NCBI GenBank assembly: GCA_945859605.1
Contig: OX243820.1
Span: 26,694,277 to 26,758,276 of the forward strand
Length of the DNA stretch: 64,000 nucleotides
Reading direction: 5' to 3'
From: Lumbricus rubellus
Taxonomy: Eukaryota; Annelida; Clitellata; Crassiclitellata; Lumbricidae
This document shows positions 34,236 through 51,047 of the stretch, piece by piece (positions within the stretch are counted from its first letter, which is position 1; each line of letters starts with the position of its first letter). Under the pieces are notes generated by a model. The model was given only the letters and a program-made list of their open reading frames with translations. It was not told the DNA's origin and did not search any database. Made by a program: the position numbers and the translations under genes.

Positions 34236-35719
34236 TGTTTCAAAATATGTAAGATATCACTAGCCTACAATAATAGCTCCAGCCTTCCATTTGTGAACTC
34301 TACATCATCCAGAAACCCCTCTCTGACTGATCATACCCTCAAAGTTTGCCTTTCTTGACCCTCGGGCACGTTGTAATACTCACCCCAAAATGGCCAACGA
34401 ATTTTCCGACAATGCACCGCGTCTCTAAAGTTCCAAACTATCTTCCCTCTGAATTCCGCAACTTCTCGATTCCTCCTCATCATTGCCGCTCGTCCACCTC
34501 AGGAGGCTCCTGTGCACTCCTTTATTTATCGCCCCTCCCCAGTTTTTCATCTGCAAGAATTCCTACCCCCAACTCACCCGATTCTCCATGCAGTGTTCAA
34601 TAGACCTAAAGGACACGTAGCCTATCTCAACAGCCACTCCGCCCATCTGGCATCCGAACTCTTTTTGACAACCCTTCAGACTCAATACAGCGCTTGTGAT
34701 TTACATTGTAACTGGTGCCATACGCTTGTTATGCACTATGCTTTTATGCAGGCACTTTGAATTCTTGGTCTGAATTCCGAGCAATAATAGATGAGTCATT
34801 GAGTTGGATAATTGGCAGCACTCAGGCACCAAGTCTGAGAAAGCAGGATCTTTAGCCGCTGTCCCTCAAGAGGCCGACCCAGTCTTTCAGTCGCTAGGAG
34901 GCGTTAGCAAAAGCAAAATGAGTAGCAAGACTCCGCAAGTGCTTCGTATGTATGTCAACTGCTCTGTAGGCAGGGTGAAAACTGCCGGGGGGTTGTGGGT
35001 TCTCCCCCCGTCTTTAATAAAGCCCCGTAGTAGTCTGTTTTTCACACCCCAATTCCAAGTGGATAATGGTCAAAACCCCCAGCTATTTTTCCACAATTCT
35101 TACACTGGCTGTAGGCCTAATGATTTGGAATAATTCAATCATACTGGGTGTTTCGTGTCAATTCAACCAAGTTTACAACCAAAATTGACATGATTGACTC
35201 ATATTTTCCACACATATTGATTGAATCACATGAGACAAGCGCAAACCGAAGAAAAAAATTGGGGGGGGGGGGGGAATGGCAATTACAGTTTACACTCCCA
35301 AGATTTGGGTCATAACTCATAACTAACCTTACTGTAACTTGCAATCATAAAGTAGTAAAATCATTATGTGACAGTTTGAATAATAAATAAAACCACGAAT
35401 ATGTGTAACACACGTACAGTAGGGGGCAGCATGCAGCCATCACCTACACCCTAAACTACGTATGGGCTTAATTCAGTTTTGTACTCAGTTAAAACATGAA
35501 AAAATACTGCAACAGAATGTAAAATGAAGTCTGGGCAATTTTATGCACCAAGAAGAGTAAAGCTATACCACTGAAAAGGGATGACCGAATGAACTCAGAG
35601 GCTACTTTACTATATTGCAATTTTCTGTGTAGCACACTTAGGATATTGACAATTTAAAAATTGGGAGGTGAACAATCACAAAATAATCATGCGATCTTAT
35701 GCTTCGTCCCATCTCCGCC
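34236..35719. other. No gene seen; one dispersed repeat copy
   Basis: At 34975-35110 there is a minus-strand copy of the family at 17320-17560 ('ccaattccaagtgga', 'ttccacaattcttacac', with G/C tracts). A run of about 14 G is at 35262-35275. The ORFs near 34346-35133 show no known domain. Confidence 0.55.
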
Positions 35720-35975
35720 ACTTAGCTGCGACATCTCTGTCCCTCACTTCAGGACTTCCATGGCTCAATCCAGATAATTTTCCAGCATAGCGCACTCTTT
35801 ATGGAATGGAATTCCACTATAGTTCGCTCCATCCTTCTCTCTGGTAGTCTACTCCTCGTCTTTCTTGCCTGAAATCCTGCCATTTCTCTAGGGTTGAGCA
35901 CACTGGGAATGCTTCTGAAAGGCCTTTGCTCAGAGCACTTCATAAATTGTCACATACAATAAAATGCAATACAAA
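35720..35975 (+). mobile_element. LINE 3'-end fragment
   Basis: A decayed C-terminal protein region with a 'LWNGIP'-like signature lies near 35800. The tail 'cactgggaatgcttctgaaa' to 'cagagcacttcataaattg' and 'cacatacaataaaatgcaat' follow. The layout is the same as at 17870 and 18805. Confidence 0.6.
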
Positions 35976-36400
35976 ACACAATCATTTTTGTATTTCTCAC
36001 TAGTTTCTGACAAAAAAAATAAGGCATCCATTATATTCTATCGCTTTCAATATGGCTGCTATTAAATTTTTTAAGTTTAGCTGTATCTTTTAGCAGCATG
36101 AATAACTGTAAGGAGTAACACAATTTAATTATTAAAACTGAAACAAATGCTGAAATTTAACAGACACAACATGGTCATAGTTTCCACCTGCAATTTCAAA
36201 ACTCAGAAGAAACAAAACGATATATCGATACTAGAAGGAATCATAATATTAACTAATACTGAACTGGTCCTAATCACACAAAAAATGCAACCGTTTTCCG
36301 TTTAAACTTGCAAAAGGTTGTCCATGGTCACTGCAGGTTTTTTTGCATGAATTGCAACTAATACTGCATAGGTCTGAACTCCGAATGTCACAGAGCACGA

Positions 36401-39067
36401 CTAATGTCTCTGTCCACGCAAAACTTTCTCAAGGTCTTGGACTTTGTTCTTCTTGGAAGTGAAATCTGCTATGTCTTCTTTGCAAATTGGCACTTCCTCC
36501 AAGTCCTCCGGTAGTGACACTGGAAGTCGGCCATACAGCTCCAGCACATCGTTCGCCGTTGCTCGCGTGAACTGAAAGTGCTTGAACCTTTCGAAAGTGT
36601 TAGCTCGAGAAGACTCTTCAAGGATATGTTTCGGTTTCCCATGTTGTACACGATAATCAGTAGTTTTGCAGCTGGCGAGCTCCAGCAAGTTTTGACATTC
36701 CTGCAGCGGCTGATATTGAATGTTAGAGGTGCTGAGAAGAGACTGCGCACACTTCTTTGTTTCAGTTTTCTGTAAACTTTTCTTATCTTGAGATGAATCA
36801 ATCTTTCCAGAAGACACCTGAGCTCTTGAATTGATGTTCTCCCCTTGTGTAACAAGTCTCACAACACTGGCTACATTTGGGTGCTTGAATACCGGTACAC
36901 TTTGATTTTGTGAAGTCTGGTCAAGTTTCACACGAGCATTTTCCTTTTGTGCTTCTTTAAGCAAATCGGATCCAATGCGCTTTGGCGGCTGGACATTATC
37001 AGAAAACGCAGTGCTGCCACTTTGTTGCTGAACACCAGAAGTAGACGAAGCAACGCCATTTTGTTGCTGTGTGATCTTTAAGGAATTTCCAGCATTGCTA
37101 GGAGTTTGTTGTATTTTGCTTAAAGTAGCAGAATTGCAGTTTTGCTGCACGTTCTCAGAAGTTGTAGCATAGCTGTTTCGCTGCGGTACATTTTTTGCAA
37201 CAGTTGTAGCATCACCAACTTTTTGTTCTTTGCTCTTAGAAGGATCCACAGCTTTGCTGCTCAGTTGAAGATTTGAAGAGAGATTTATAGCACTGTTACC
37301 TGATTGGCCCATTTTTTTCAAAGCAGTTTTTTGTTCTTTGTTTTCAGAAGCATGGGTAGCATTGATCCTATTTTGGACATGTGAAGGAGCTACATCAATG
37401 CGGTTTTCTTTCTGTGAATCCTTAGAAGCATTAGCAGATATGCTGGCATGTTGCACATTCCAAGAAGAGCTTGTGGTAATACTATTTTGTATGTTCTTCC
37501 TGGAATCATTACTGATGCCTAATGGCATGCTTTTCAAAGTATCTGTAGAACTGTAAGTTTTATGCTCTACATTGTTTGGTGCACTGGAACTCACATCTTT
37601 GGTCTTTTGCTGCTGTATGCCTTTAGAAACATTTACTTGTACGGCAGAGCTATTCTGCTGCATGTTTGCCACAGCATTAATAATTGCAATACTGCTAGTG
37701 GGTTGTGTATTCTTGGAAAGATTTGCATCACTGCCATTTTTTGAGAGCAGACTGTCTGCAGCATTCAAAGAACTACCACTATTATCACTGCAACTTGGTT
37801 CACATTCACCAGTAAATGGAATTGAGGCCGCATCAGCGGTAGCCACAGTTTCAATTGCAGCACTGGTAGTGGGTTGCGTATTCTTGGAAAGATTTGTAGC
37901 ACTGCCATTTTCAGAGAGTACACTTCCTGCAGCATTCAGAGCACTACCACTCGGCTGTTGCACAGTTCTAAAAAAATCAGCACCCATGCTGCAACTTGGT
38001 TCGCATTCACCCGACAGTGGAACTGTGGCCACTTCAGCGGCAGCTCCCGAAGATAAAATCTTACTTGCATCCTCATCTGACGCATGAAGTGACATGTTCT
38101 CAAAACAACATGACGTCTCAATCAACAAAGAATCATCGATAAGATCATCGTTTACCACTGAGCAATCGACATCTACACGTACCTCTGCCTGAAGTGACAT
38201 GTTCATAGGTTCATTGCTCTGGCAAGTATCTTTATCATCTGCAACAATTATTTGACTCTTTATCTCCAAATTCTTAGGGTTGCATGTTCTCATAGCACAG
38301 GCAGAAAGTTCAAGATTCAACTCAGCACTTTTACATCTGCTCAGCTGGTCGCTGGCTTTCGCCAAAACCTCTGCAACGCTTGTTGCGTCCAACTTCTCTT
38401 TTTTCATAACGTCAGCATGAGAATCTATACGAGGAGCAGATACGTGATCGGTTGATGTTTTATTTACACCAGAAGTCGTTCTCAGATGAGTATGACTGCT
38501 TAAGCTGGCACTGTATGGCACATGTCGTGACTTTGCAACATGCTTTCCTGAGGCTTTTCGTGAGACGAAAGCAGAACCAGTCTTCTGAAATTCATCTTGT
38601 TGATCGTCGCCAGAATCCACTGTCAAGTCAATAAAAGCCACATTGTCTGTCAAGTCAATAAAAGCCACATTGTCTGAAGTAGAAGAGACGCCTGTTTTTT
38701 TGCTTCCATTGTCAGTCTCAGTTGAATTTTTCTTGGCAAGTAAATGAGAGTCTGACATTTCAGAGTCAACCTTCTGGTCTTCCATCAGATTTTTGCTTAC
38801 TGTTTCTGCTGGCATGCTTGCTGCCTTGGAGACCTCAAGGTCTTCATTTCCCAACTCTGGTGAAAACGTGGATATTTGTATGTTCTGTGATTGCAATTCT
38901 GCAGCACTTCCTCCAGTCCGTGTATCAGAAACCAAGGAATTCTTAGTCTCTTTATTTCCCAAATCTGAGGAACTGGTTGAACTGCTGTCACTTAATTGGC
39001 ACTTTTCAATCACTGGAGCAGACAAAATGTTCAACACTTCCTGCTCGAATTCTTTGCCCTGGTCCAT
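36401..39067 (-). CDS. Unrecognised 888-aa Ser/Asn/Gln-rich protein with tandem SUMO-interaction-like motifs
   Basis: One large exon on the minus strand encodes 888 residues from ATG at 39067 to TAG at 36401. The ATG has a good context (GTGATGG). An acceptor ('ttggttttag') lies at 39080, so at least one upstream exon exists; the four codons between are open and could extend the protein. Most of the chain is low-complexity and probably disordered. At about residues 130-158 the nine-residue string DNVAFIDLT occurs twice in tandem and then continues to VDSGDD, resembling a SUMO-interacting motif (hydrophobic core IDLT followed by acids). About residues 340-465 contain a 57- to 66-residue internal duplication sharing GECEPSCS and NLSKNTQPT. 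The C-terminal 65 residues (from NTFERFKHF) look folded and charged. I do not recognise the family. Confidence 0.78.
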   Translation of the reverse strand: MDQGKEFEQEVLNILSAPVIEKCQLSDSSSTSSSDLGNKETKNSLVSDTRTGGSAAELQSQNIQISTFSPELGNEDLEVSKAASMPAETVSKNLMEDQKVDSEMSDSHLLAKKNSTETDNGSKKTGVSSTSDNVAFIDLTDNVAFIDLTVDSGDDQQDEFQKTGSAFVSRKASGKHVAKSRHVPYSASLSSHTHLRTTSGVNKTSTDHVSAPRIDSHADVMKKEKLDATSVAEVLAKASDQLSRCKSAELNLELSACAMRTCNPKNLEIKSQIIVADDKDTCQSNEPMNMSLQAEVRVDVDCSVVNDDLIDDSLLIETSCCFENMSLHASDEDASKILSSGAAAEVATVPLSGECEPSCSMGADFFRTVQQPSGSALNAAGSVLSENGSATNLSKNTQPTTSAAIETVATADAASIPFTGECEPSCSDNSGSSLNAADSLLSKNGSDANLSKNTQPTSSIAIINAVANMQQNSSAVQVNVSKGIQQQKTKDVSSSAPNNVEHKTYSSTDTLKSMPLGISNDSRKNIQNSITTSSSWNVQHASISANASKDSQKENRIDVAPSHVQNRINATHASENKEQKTALKKMGQSGNSAINLSSNLQLSSKAVDPSKSKEQKVGDATTVAKNVPQRNSYATTSENVQQNCNSATLSKIQQTPSNAGNSLKITQQQNGVASSTSGVQQQSGSTAFSDNVQPPKRIGSDLLKEAQKENARVKLDQTSQNQSVPVFKHPNVASVVRLVTQGENINSRAQVSSGKIDSSQDKKSLQKTETKKCAQSLLSTSNIQYQPLQECQNLLELASCKTTDYRVQHGKPKHILEESSRANTFERFKHFQFTRATANDVLELYGRLPVSLPEDLEEVPICKEDIADFTSKKNKVQDLEKVLRGQRH

Positions 39068-39644
39068 CACTGATATCTTCTAAAACCAAATCAAAACAGT
39101 CTCAGAATTTCAGCAGAATTTGCCTAAATTTATTACAAGTGGCTTTACATTTTACACCTAAGCACAAAACAACCAGGGCAACAGTACTGTATCACAGCAT
39201 GGCCCTGTAGCTTTTTGTATGCTAGTCGACAGTTCGATAAGGACTACAGAATGCCTTCGAATAAGTGATACTCTGATAACTACAGATCTATTCGATCCAA
39301 CAGAGTCGTGTTTGGGGAATCTATCATTTTAGCACTCCATTTCATGTGCCCAATGCAGCATTATTTTTTTCTCAATCCAAGCAGCAGCATTCTTTCTCAG
39401 TCTGACTTCAACTTTGGCATGAATCCGTTTAGTCAAACCAGCTCTATTTAGGCAAGAATTTTTTGGATCAATCCAGCCTGTTTTTGAGTAATAATTATTT
39501 CTTCATCGATCCGACTTCTATTTAAATAACAATTATCTTTCATTAATCCAGCTCCAAATTAAGCAAGAATCTTTTCATTGATCACACTTCGGTCATCAAT
39601 CATTTTAACAATTTTAATTATTCGCCATTCATGGGTTTGTGCGA

Positions 39645-39925
39645 CCTGGTGGCGGACCGGTAACGCGTCGGCTCACGGAGCGTGGGGTTGCGGGTTCGAC
39701 TCCGGGTAACGACCTTGGGCAAGTTGTTTACGCACACGTGCCTCTGTCACCAAGCAGTATAATTTGGTACCGGCGTAAGCTGGGAAGTAAACAGCAAGTC
39801 CTGCGATACGCTGGCCTTGTGTTCAGGACCTTGGGATTCGTCCATTGCTGGCTCAGGGCCATTGAAAAGATGAGCGCCTCCCTATGTTCCTCATGGAATG
39901 GGATAGGACTTTTTACTTATTCATG
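39645..39925 (+). mobile_element. tRNA-derived SINE of a second family
   Basis: The head 'ctggtggcggaccggtaacg' resembles a tRNA 5' half with box A, and 'GGGTTCGACTCC' at about 39692-39703 is box B. The body 'gaccttgggcaagttgttta' resembles that of other SINEs here, but the rest differs and the GCGCTATATAA tail is absent ('gagcgcctccctatg'). Confidence 0.75.
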
Positions 39926-40535
39926 GGTTTTAGCATTGGCCACATACACGTTGGACTGACGAAAATAATTATAGAAACTAAAATGATGGAAATAATATTT
40001 ATTTTACAAAAAAATAAATGGTATCGATGAGAAGAGTCCAACTTAAATTGGAGCAGAATTGATTAAAAATATAACTATTTAAGCAATATATTTGATTGAT
40101 TAAAAAGTATTCCCTTCCATTTTTCCTTTTGGAATTTGAAGAAAAAATGGAAGGTAAAAGAACAAGAGGAAGACGACGACAGATGATGTTGGACTCAATG
40201 ATGAAGAAAAGTGGATACCAAAGACTGCAGGAGAAGGCCCAGCCAAGGGAGGAGTGGCGACATTGGACATTCGGACCTGCCTAGGGGCAAAGAACCAGAA
40301 GACAAAAAAGTATTGCTTGCATAGAAGATGGATTGATGAAATGAACGCCTGTCAAATGGAAGCTGGGTTGTTGAATAGGATTCCTGCCAAAATAGAAACC
40401 GGATTGATGAAAAATAAGGATGCATCGGGCAAATAAATTAGAACGCAAAAACGATAGATTACATCATGTTGGTATGTGCAGGTGTGCATTGGTTGTTGCT
40501 GGAAGTTCGAAATACCGAAGCTCTATTCATTCATT

Positions 40536-40740
40536 TCAAGAATTTATATAGCGCCTCTTCAGGGAGCCCACTAGAGACTCTCCCCGTCCAACCATGATAC
40601 AAACAACCTGTTTAAAGAACCTGCACAACACTAATGAATCAACCCTTGGCAACAGGCGTATCTCCAACGGGAGGCTATTCCATACAGATGAGCATAAAAT
40701 TTTGCAAACGTCAAAACTCAAAACACTTGAATGTATGTAT
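40536..40740 (-). mobile_element. LINE 3'-end fragment
   Basis: On the minus strand a C-terminal LINE peptide with 'SVWNSLPLEIRLLP' is followed by the tail 'gaagaggcgctatataaatt'. The direction is opposite to the plus-strand copies. Confidence 0.75.
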
Positions 40741-41089
40741 GCAGGTGAACATTTATTTTTGCGCCTTACAATAACCTCACGAAGGCGCTTAACTTAGCTA
40801 CCAGACAATTCTAACTAATAATATAGAAACGCGTTGCCAGCTTTGCAAGGTACATGAAATTGCAATACCTACAACCTAAATTATCAATAATATTATTACC
40901 AATTAAATCGAGAGTAAAAGTTCTGTCTCCCTCTCCGCTGCACTTGATATGATTCGAGCGGATCAGCGGTCACCAGTGCAGTCTTCTTTATAACTGTATA
41001 TTTTTGGAATACTTTAATGTGCAGACCACAGTTAGTGCACTCGACATTATATTAAATGAACTTTAGGTCAACGCAAGAAACTTTTATCA

Positions 41090-41265
41090 AAAAAAACTTT
41101 CCGCGCAGTTGCTTTGCACACACAAACCCTGTCCCTGGATTTGACTTCCGCGCCGAACGTGCGCAATGATTCGCGGAAGAATTAAGCCCAAAAGTAGCCC
41201 AAGTGCCCAAATGCACAGAGATAAGTAAGATGACACATTTATGTGTCAAAAACGTTTACAGAACC
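41090..41265 (-). promoter_or_regulatory. Candidate promoter of the 888-aa protein gene
   Basis: This patch has more CpG than its surroundings ('ccgcgccgaacgtgcgcaat') and a minus-strand 'GCGGAAGTC', an ETS-like site. It lies 2.0 kb upstream of the large exon on the same strand. No 5' exon could be defined. Confidence 0.35.
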
Positions 41266-42157
41266 GTCTAGTACTCTAGTTGACCACTAAATCAAGTAAA
41301 GGTGAGACGGTTGATTAAGGGGGGTTCAACCCCGTAATCTTTCTTAGGACGTCATAGTCGAGTCTTCATTGCAAACCAAATCTTCACTTGTTGAGAATGC
41401 AGAGCAGAGGACAGAAAGCCTTGAGGAGCTTCCAATTTGACAGGATGGGAAAATTACACATATAATTGAATCACAAATTGCCACTTGCGCCGTAATGTAT
41501 ACTACAATGAGCCAGCGATTCGTTAGGCCTACGTCTCAACTAAAGTTTCAAGTAGGCCTGTAATTTCGGTGTCATCAGATCAACATCATTGATTGTCAAA
41601 CGGTTAATGACGTCATCTTGCAAAACAAACGACACCAGGTCTTATGACTTTTCCATGGTAACCGATTAACGTGAATCTGAGAATACAAAGTTTATCTTAA
41701 GATTTCTACTAAAATGTACGCTTAAATATTCGATTTCATATTTGTTTTCGACGCATATTTTGGTAATGTGACAAGTTCACAGGCTAGAAGATAAATTATC
41801 AGGCCTACAAAGTATATCAATGAATCTGCAAACCGTTATCGAAATATACGAAGGATCCTTCGGGACGGTGAGAATAACTGATTAACCTATTATACGCCTA
41901 CGCCTATTGATTCTCTATGATTCTCAAGAGTCAAGACTCAAGAGACAGATATTCGACTACCATAATTCATAAATGAGGATTTAACATCCTATAGGCCCTA
42001 CGACCCTACAAAATCATCATCATCATCATCGTCTTCATCATCTGGCGGCGATTGCTAGCCTACGAATAAATAACCTCCAATGTCCGTCTTTTGTTAAGTC
42101 CATTGCTCCCTTAGTGTCAGCACATGTGATGCCATGTCCACATTCGAATACGAACAG
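41266..42157. other. No gene seen
   Basis: Non-coding, with (ATC)n at 42010-42030 and a few 'taggcct' words. No exon or transposon end is visible. Confidence 0.45.
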
Positions 42158-42404
42158 CAAGGTATGAGAAAGTCACCAGAGGAATTATAGATCAGTCATG
42201 GATTTATACACTCACAGAGGATTATTAACAGCAGGGTAAGAGAAAGTCACCTGATGGATTATAGATCAGTCATGGATTTATACACTCACAGTGGATTATT
42301 AACAGCAAGGTAAGAGAAAGTCACCTGAGGGATTATAGATCATCTTGCAAGGTAAGAGGTCACAGTTGTATCATAGATCAGTCATGGATTTATACACTCA
42401 CAGA

Positions 42405-42720
42405 CATAGGCGTAGGGGACATTTGAGCGTTGGGGGGGCAAAAATGAGACTTTTGCCCGAAAATTTTTTTTTCATCCGGCCGAAATCTTAAGAAAAATTC
42501 CCGTTACGTTTGCCCGAAAATTCTGACGACCTTTTTTAGTCAACCGACCTTTTTTGTTCGGGCAAGTCTGATTTTTCGGGCAAAAAGACCCGGAAAAAAT
42601 GGAAAAAAGTAAATTTTGTTAAAACTTTTTTTTTTCGGGTCTTCTTGCCCGAAAAATCAGACTTGCCCGAAATTTGGGGGGGCATTTGCCCCCCCTGGAC
42701 CCCCGTCTCCTACGCCTATG
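42405..42720. mobile_element. 316-bp inverted-repeat element inside the satellite, perfect 8-bp target duplication
   Basis: Ends are CATAGGCGTAGGGGAC and the reverse complement of CATAGGCGTAGGAGAC. Flanks are CTCACAGA at 42397-42404 and 42721-42728. Inside, 'cttgcccgaaaa' and 'ttttcgggcaag' form a large hairpin. The ends resemble 9009-9316. Confidence 0.92.
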
Positions 42721-43027
42721 CTCACAGAGGATTGTTAATGTTCAGCAAGGTAAGAGAAAGTCACTTGAGCGATTATAGATCAGTCATGGATTTATACATT
42801 CACAGTGGAATATAAACTGCAAGGTAAGAGAAGGTCACTAGTTGGATTATAGATAAGTCATAAATTTATACACCCACAGTGGAATATTAACAGCAAGGTA
42901 AGAGAAGGTTACCCGAGGGATTATAGATCAGTCTTGGATTTATACACTCACAGTGGATTGTTAACAGCAAGGTAAGAGAAAGTCACCTGAGGGATTATAG
43001 ATCAGTCATGGATTTATACACTCACAG

Positions 43028-43065
43028 CAAAGATATTAGAGTCGTCTACGACTCTAATATCTTTG
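43028..43065. mobile_element. 38-bp perfect palindrome inserted in the satellite
   Basis: Two 18-bp arms (CAAAGATATTAGAGTCGT and its reverse complement) surround a 2-base spacer. CTCACAG flanks both sides (43021-43027 and 43066-43072). It looks like two transposon ends with the interior lost. The target is the same satellite position as that of the element at 42405. Confidence 0.8.
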
Positions 43066-43745
43066 CTCACAGTGGATTGTTAACAGCAAGGTAAGAGAAA
43101 GTCACCTGAGGGATTATGGGTCAGTCATGGATTTATACACTCACAGTGGATTGTTAACAGCAAGGTAAAAACGTCACCTGAGGGATTATAGATCAGTCAT
43201 GGATTTATACACTCACAGTGGATTGTTAACAGCAAGGTAAGAGAAAGTCACCTGAGAGATTATAGATCAGTCTTGGATTTATACACTCACAGTGGATTAT
43301 TAACAGCAAGGTAAGAGAAAGTCACCTGAGAGATTATAGATCAGTCTTGGATTTATACACTCACAGTGGATTGTTAACAGCAAGGTAAGAGAAAGTCACC
43401 TGAGAGATTATAGATCAGTCTTGGATTTATACACTCACAGTGGATTGTTAACAGCAAGGTAAGTAAGAACGTCACCACAAGAATTATAGATCAGTCATGG
43501 ATTCATACACTCACAGTGGAATAGTAACTGCAAGGTAAGAACATGTCAGCAGAAAGATTATACACAAGATTACACAGTCGTGGATTTATACACTCACATA
43601 TGGCACCATCATCAAGGTAAAAAGTAATCAGATGGATTTGATAAGCAATGGATTAATTTATAATTTTATATGCCTTTGAGAACTAGCAACAAGGTAAGAA
43701 AGACTAAGATACGGATTCGATCAGCCATAGACTTAAATAATCCTA

Positions 43746-44859
43746 GAACTCTACAGATTCAGCATTCCTCAAACTAGTTGCCCCGCAAATTGATGCATCC
43801 ATTTTATTCATTCACATACACCATGACATCTCTGGTTAATCTGCTAGGCGCACACACAAGCACCTGTAAGATGACTATTTCCCCATCAATGGTTGTTTGT
43901 TTTTTTGTTCTGGGATTACTCTCAGCATTGTCAGATATGTAATTGTGAAGGAGAATGCCTTTGTACATGTGAGTGGCTGTCCAGGTTTGTTTGTTTACAT
44001 TTGTTTCATATATAAACTGTGGGACTCGCAAGTGGAATGCCTCGAAGGGCATACATCAAATTCACCACTGATCTGACCATCCAATATATATCTGGGAGTC
44101 ATGGCCAAACTCTGAATGACCACATGACCAATAAAACGATGAAATAACAAACCAGACAAAAAACAAGTCGGCTCGCACGACGCCCTGATTACCAAGGTCC
44201 GCGCATACAGTCAGAGGAGCTGGATGTGCAAAGTTACCTACCAGAACATCACCAACACCAACATCATTATAACCACAAACAACAGCAGACATGATGAAGG
44301 TGATGACAACAATAGAAGTAACAACAACCAAGGCAACTACAAACTCAACAACAACCGATGTGGACAACATCACAAGGTAATCGAAATTTGACAGGATAGA
44401 GATTGGAACGTAAGGATTTTGTCATACACTGGAACACTAGCCATTTCATTCAATGAAAGAATAAGAAACATACAGATGGGCCTTTGTAGGTGTGTAAAGG
44501 GAGAATTCTACCATGATCAGTACAAAGTTCTAACATCCGAAAGAGAAGAAAAATCAAAAATAAAGAACTACCGGTAAATGTATATTATACAATTTGAATA
44601 GTACAAATTTCATAACAGTTCATTCTTTCCTTTTACAACACAAAGTTCTTATATGCTTTCCATCTTCCCTACTTTGTTCCTGAGAGAGGGGGACAGTCTA
44701 TAAGAGTTACATCTGGGACACTAAACACACTCTGCAATAAGGACTAGTACACTTCAATTGTCCATCCTAACACATGGCACCAGCGCATTCAACAGAGCGT
44801 GACACTGGAACACATTCTAAGACAAAGCCACGGCAATCAATCAAAGGTATTTCTCGATG
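43746..44859. other. No gene seen downstream of PACRGL
   Basis: A hydrophobic 103-codon minus ORF (44062-44373) stems largely from 'aacaac' repeats. This stretch should contain the PACRGL 3' untranslated region, but no clear poly(A) signal was identified. Confidence 0.45.
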
Positions 44860-50122
<5,263 letters not shown>

Positions 50123-50459
50123 TCTATCGCAGATGACTACAAGAAATAAACAGTGAAACATCAAAAGCTGTGTCAGTATAATTATAGCATTCACGATTCA
50201 GAAGAGATGTCACTTTTCAGTTGCATCAGAAATCGAACTTCAGACGTTCAGCACTGCACATCTACTTGTGTGGTAAGTGCAACATTTGGGATAGGAACAT
50301 AGCTAGATGGTACGCATGCCCTAAAAATAGAAACGTTTAAAAAATACAATACGCGTATGGTACACACCATACACAACAATTTTATTTATGGTTTACTCTG
50401 GGACTTCGATATTAGTCCCAGGTTTACTTTTATTATTAAACTCAAAACTGTCCGTTTTG

Positions 50460-50575
50460 GCCGTGCTAGAGTGGGGAGCGATTCTGAGTAGTTCCCTTGA
50501 AGAAGCGCTATATACATTAAGGAATGAATGAATGAATTAATGAATGCATGAATGAATGAATGAATGAATATAATA
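50460..50575 (+). repeat. LINE/SINE tail with (GAAT)n end
   Basis: 'gtggggagcgattctgagta' and 'cttgaagaagcgctatata' are followed by (GAAT)n at 50520-50568. The same tail and microsatellite occur at 56120 and 60190. Confidence 0.75.
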
Positions 50576-50799
50576 GAAAGTGACTGCTAATTTCACTTGG
50601 CATGTTTTATTTACAACACAAGGTAGGACCATAAAAGACCTACCAACCGAGAATGCCTTTAGCTTAAAAGCAACCAGTGGAAATTCTCAATGTCTACGTT
50701 AACTGCTGTAATAAATCAATTTACGCAATCGAACTTTTACATCTAATAAGTAGGCTAGTTCTATTTTGCCAAACGCAGAAGCCGTTACTATGACATTTA

Positions 50800-51047
50800 A
50801 TGGGTCAACTAGTGCGCTATTTTTACTTCCGTGCTTTAACCGCGGGACTCCATGATTGACTTCCGGGTGATAAGTAAGTATGTAGCTTTAGCATTATATG
50901 CTCGAATTCTCGCAAAAAAACTTACAAATTAGAGGTGACCAGGGATTTAGTGGCAAATCAGAGGCACGCTAGACCTACAGTAACTGTTGTCCAGGTCTGT
51001 CGGCGGTTTTTTTCCCTAGGCCAATATAAAACGCCCATATTTGTGAG
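50800..51047. promoter_or_regulatory. Likely bidirectional PACRGL-ABCD4 promoter with ETS-type sites
   Basis: The two genes are divergent, with start codons at 50122 (minus) and 52700 (plus). Between them, 'acttccgt' (50825) and 'gacttccgggtg' (50858-50869) read as GGAAGT and CCGGAAGT on the minus strand, the classic ETS/GABP motif of housekeeping bidirectional promoters. 'ccgcggg' adds GC content. A good donor (GAG|GTGAGT at 51047/51048) could end a non-coding first exon of ABCD4, which must exist because the ATG exon starts at an acceptor (52666). Confidence 0.6.

Larger units (their letters stand above)
39084..41089. other. Upstream region with SINE and LINE fragments
   Basis: Repeated 'aatccagc' and 'gcaagaat' strings at 39370-39600 look like a decayed tandem repeat. 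A tRNA-derived SINE and a LINE end occupy 39645-39925 and 40536-40740. No exon is supported. Confidence 0.5.
42158..43745 (+). repeat. 74-bp satellite array
   Basis: The unit contains 'agcaaggtaagagaaagtca', 'gattatagatcagtc', 'ggatttatacactcacag' and 'tggattgttaac'. The spacing of 'agcaagg' in the central part (43231, 43305, 43379, 43453) is exactly 74 bp. There are about 16 full units, with truncated and diverged ones at both edges and two insertions. Confidence 0.95.

Noticed and set aside
42158..43745. CRISPR-like array
   Set aside because: The repeats are contiguous 74-bp units without unique spacers, in an animal genome.
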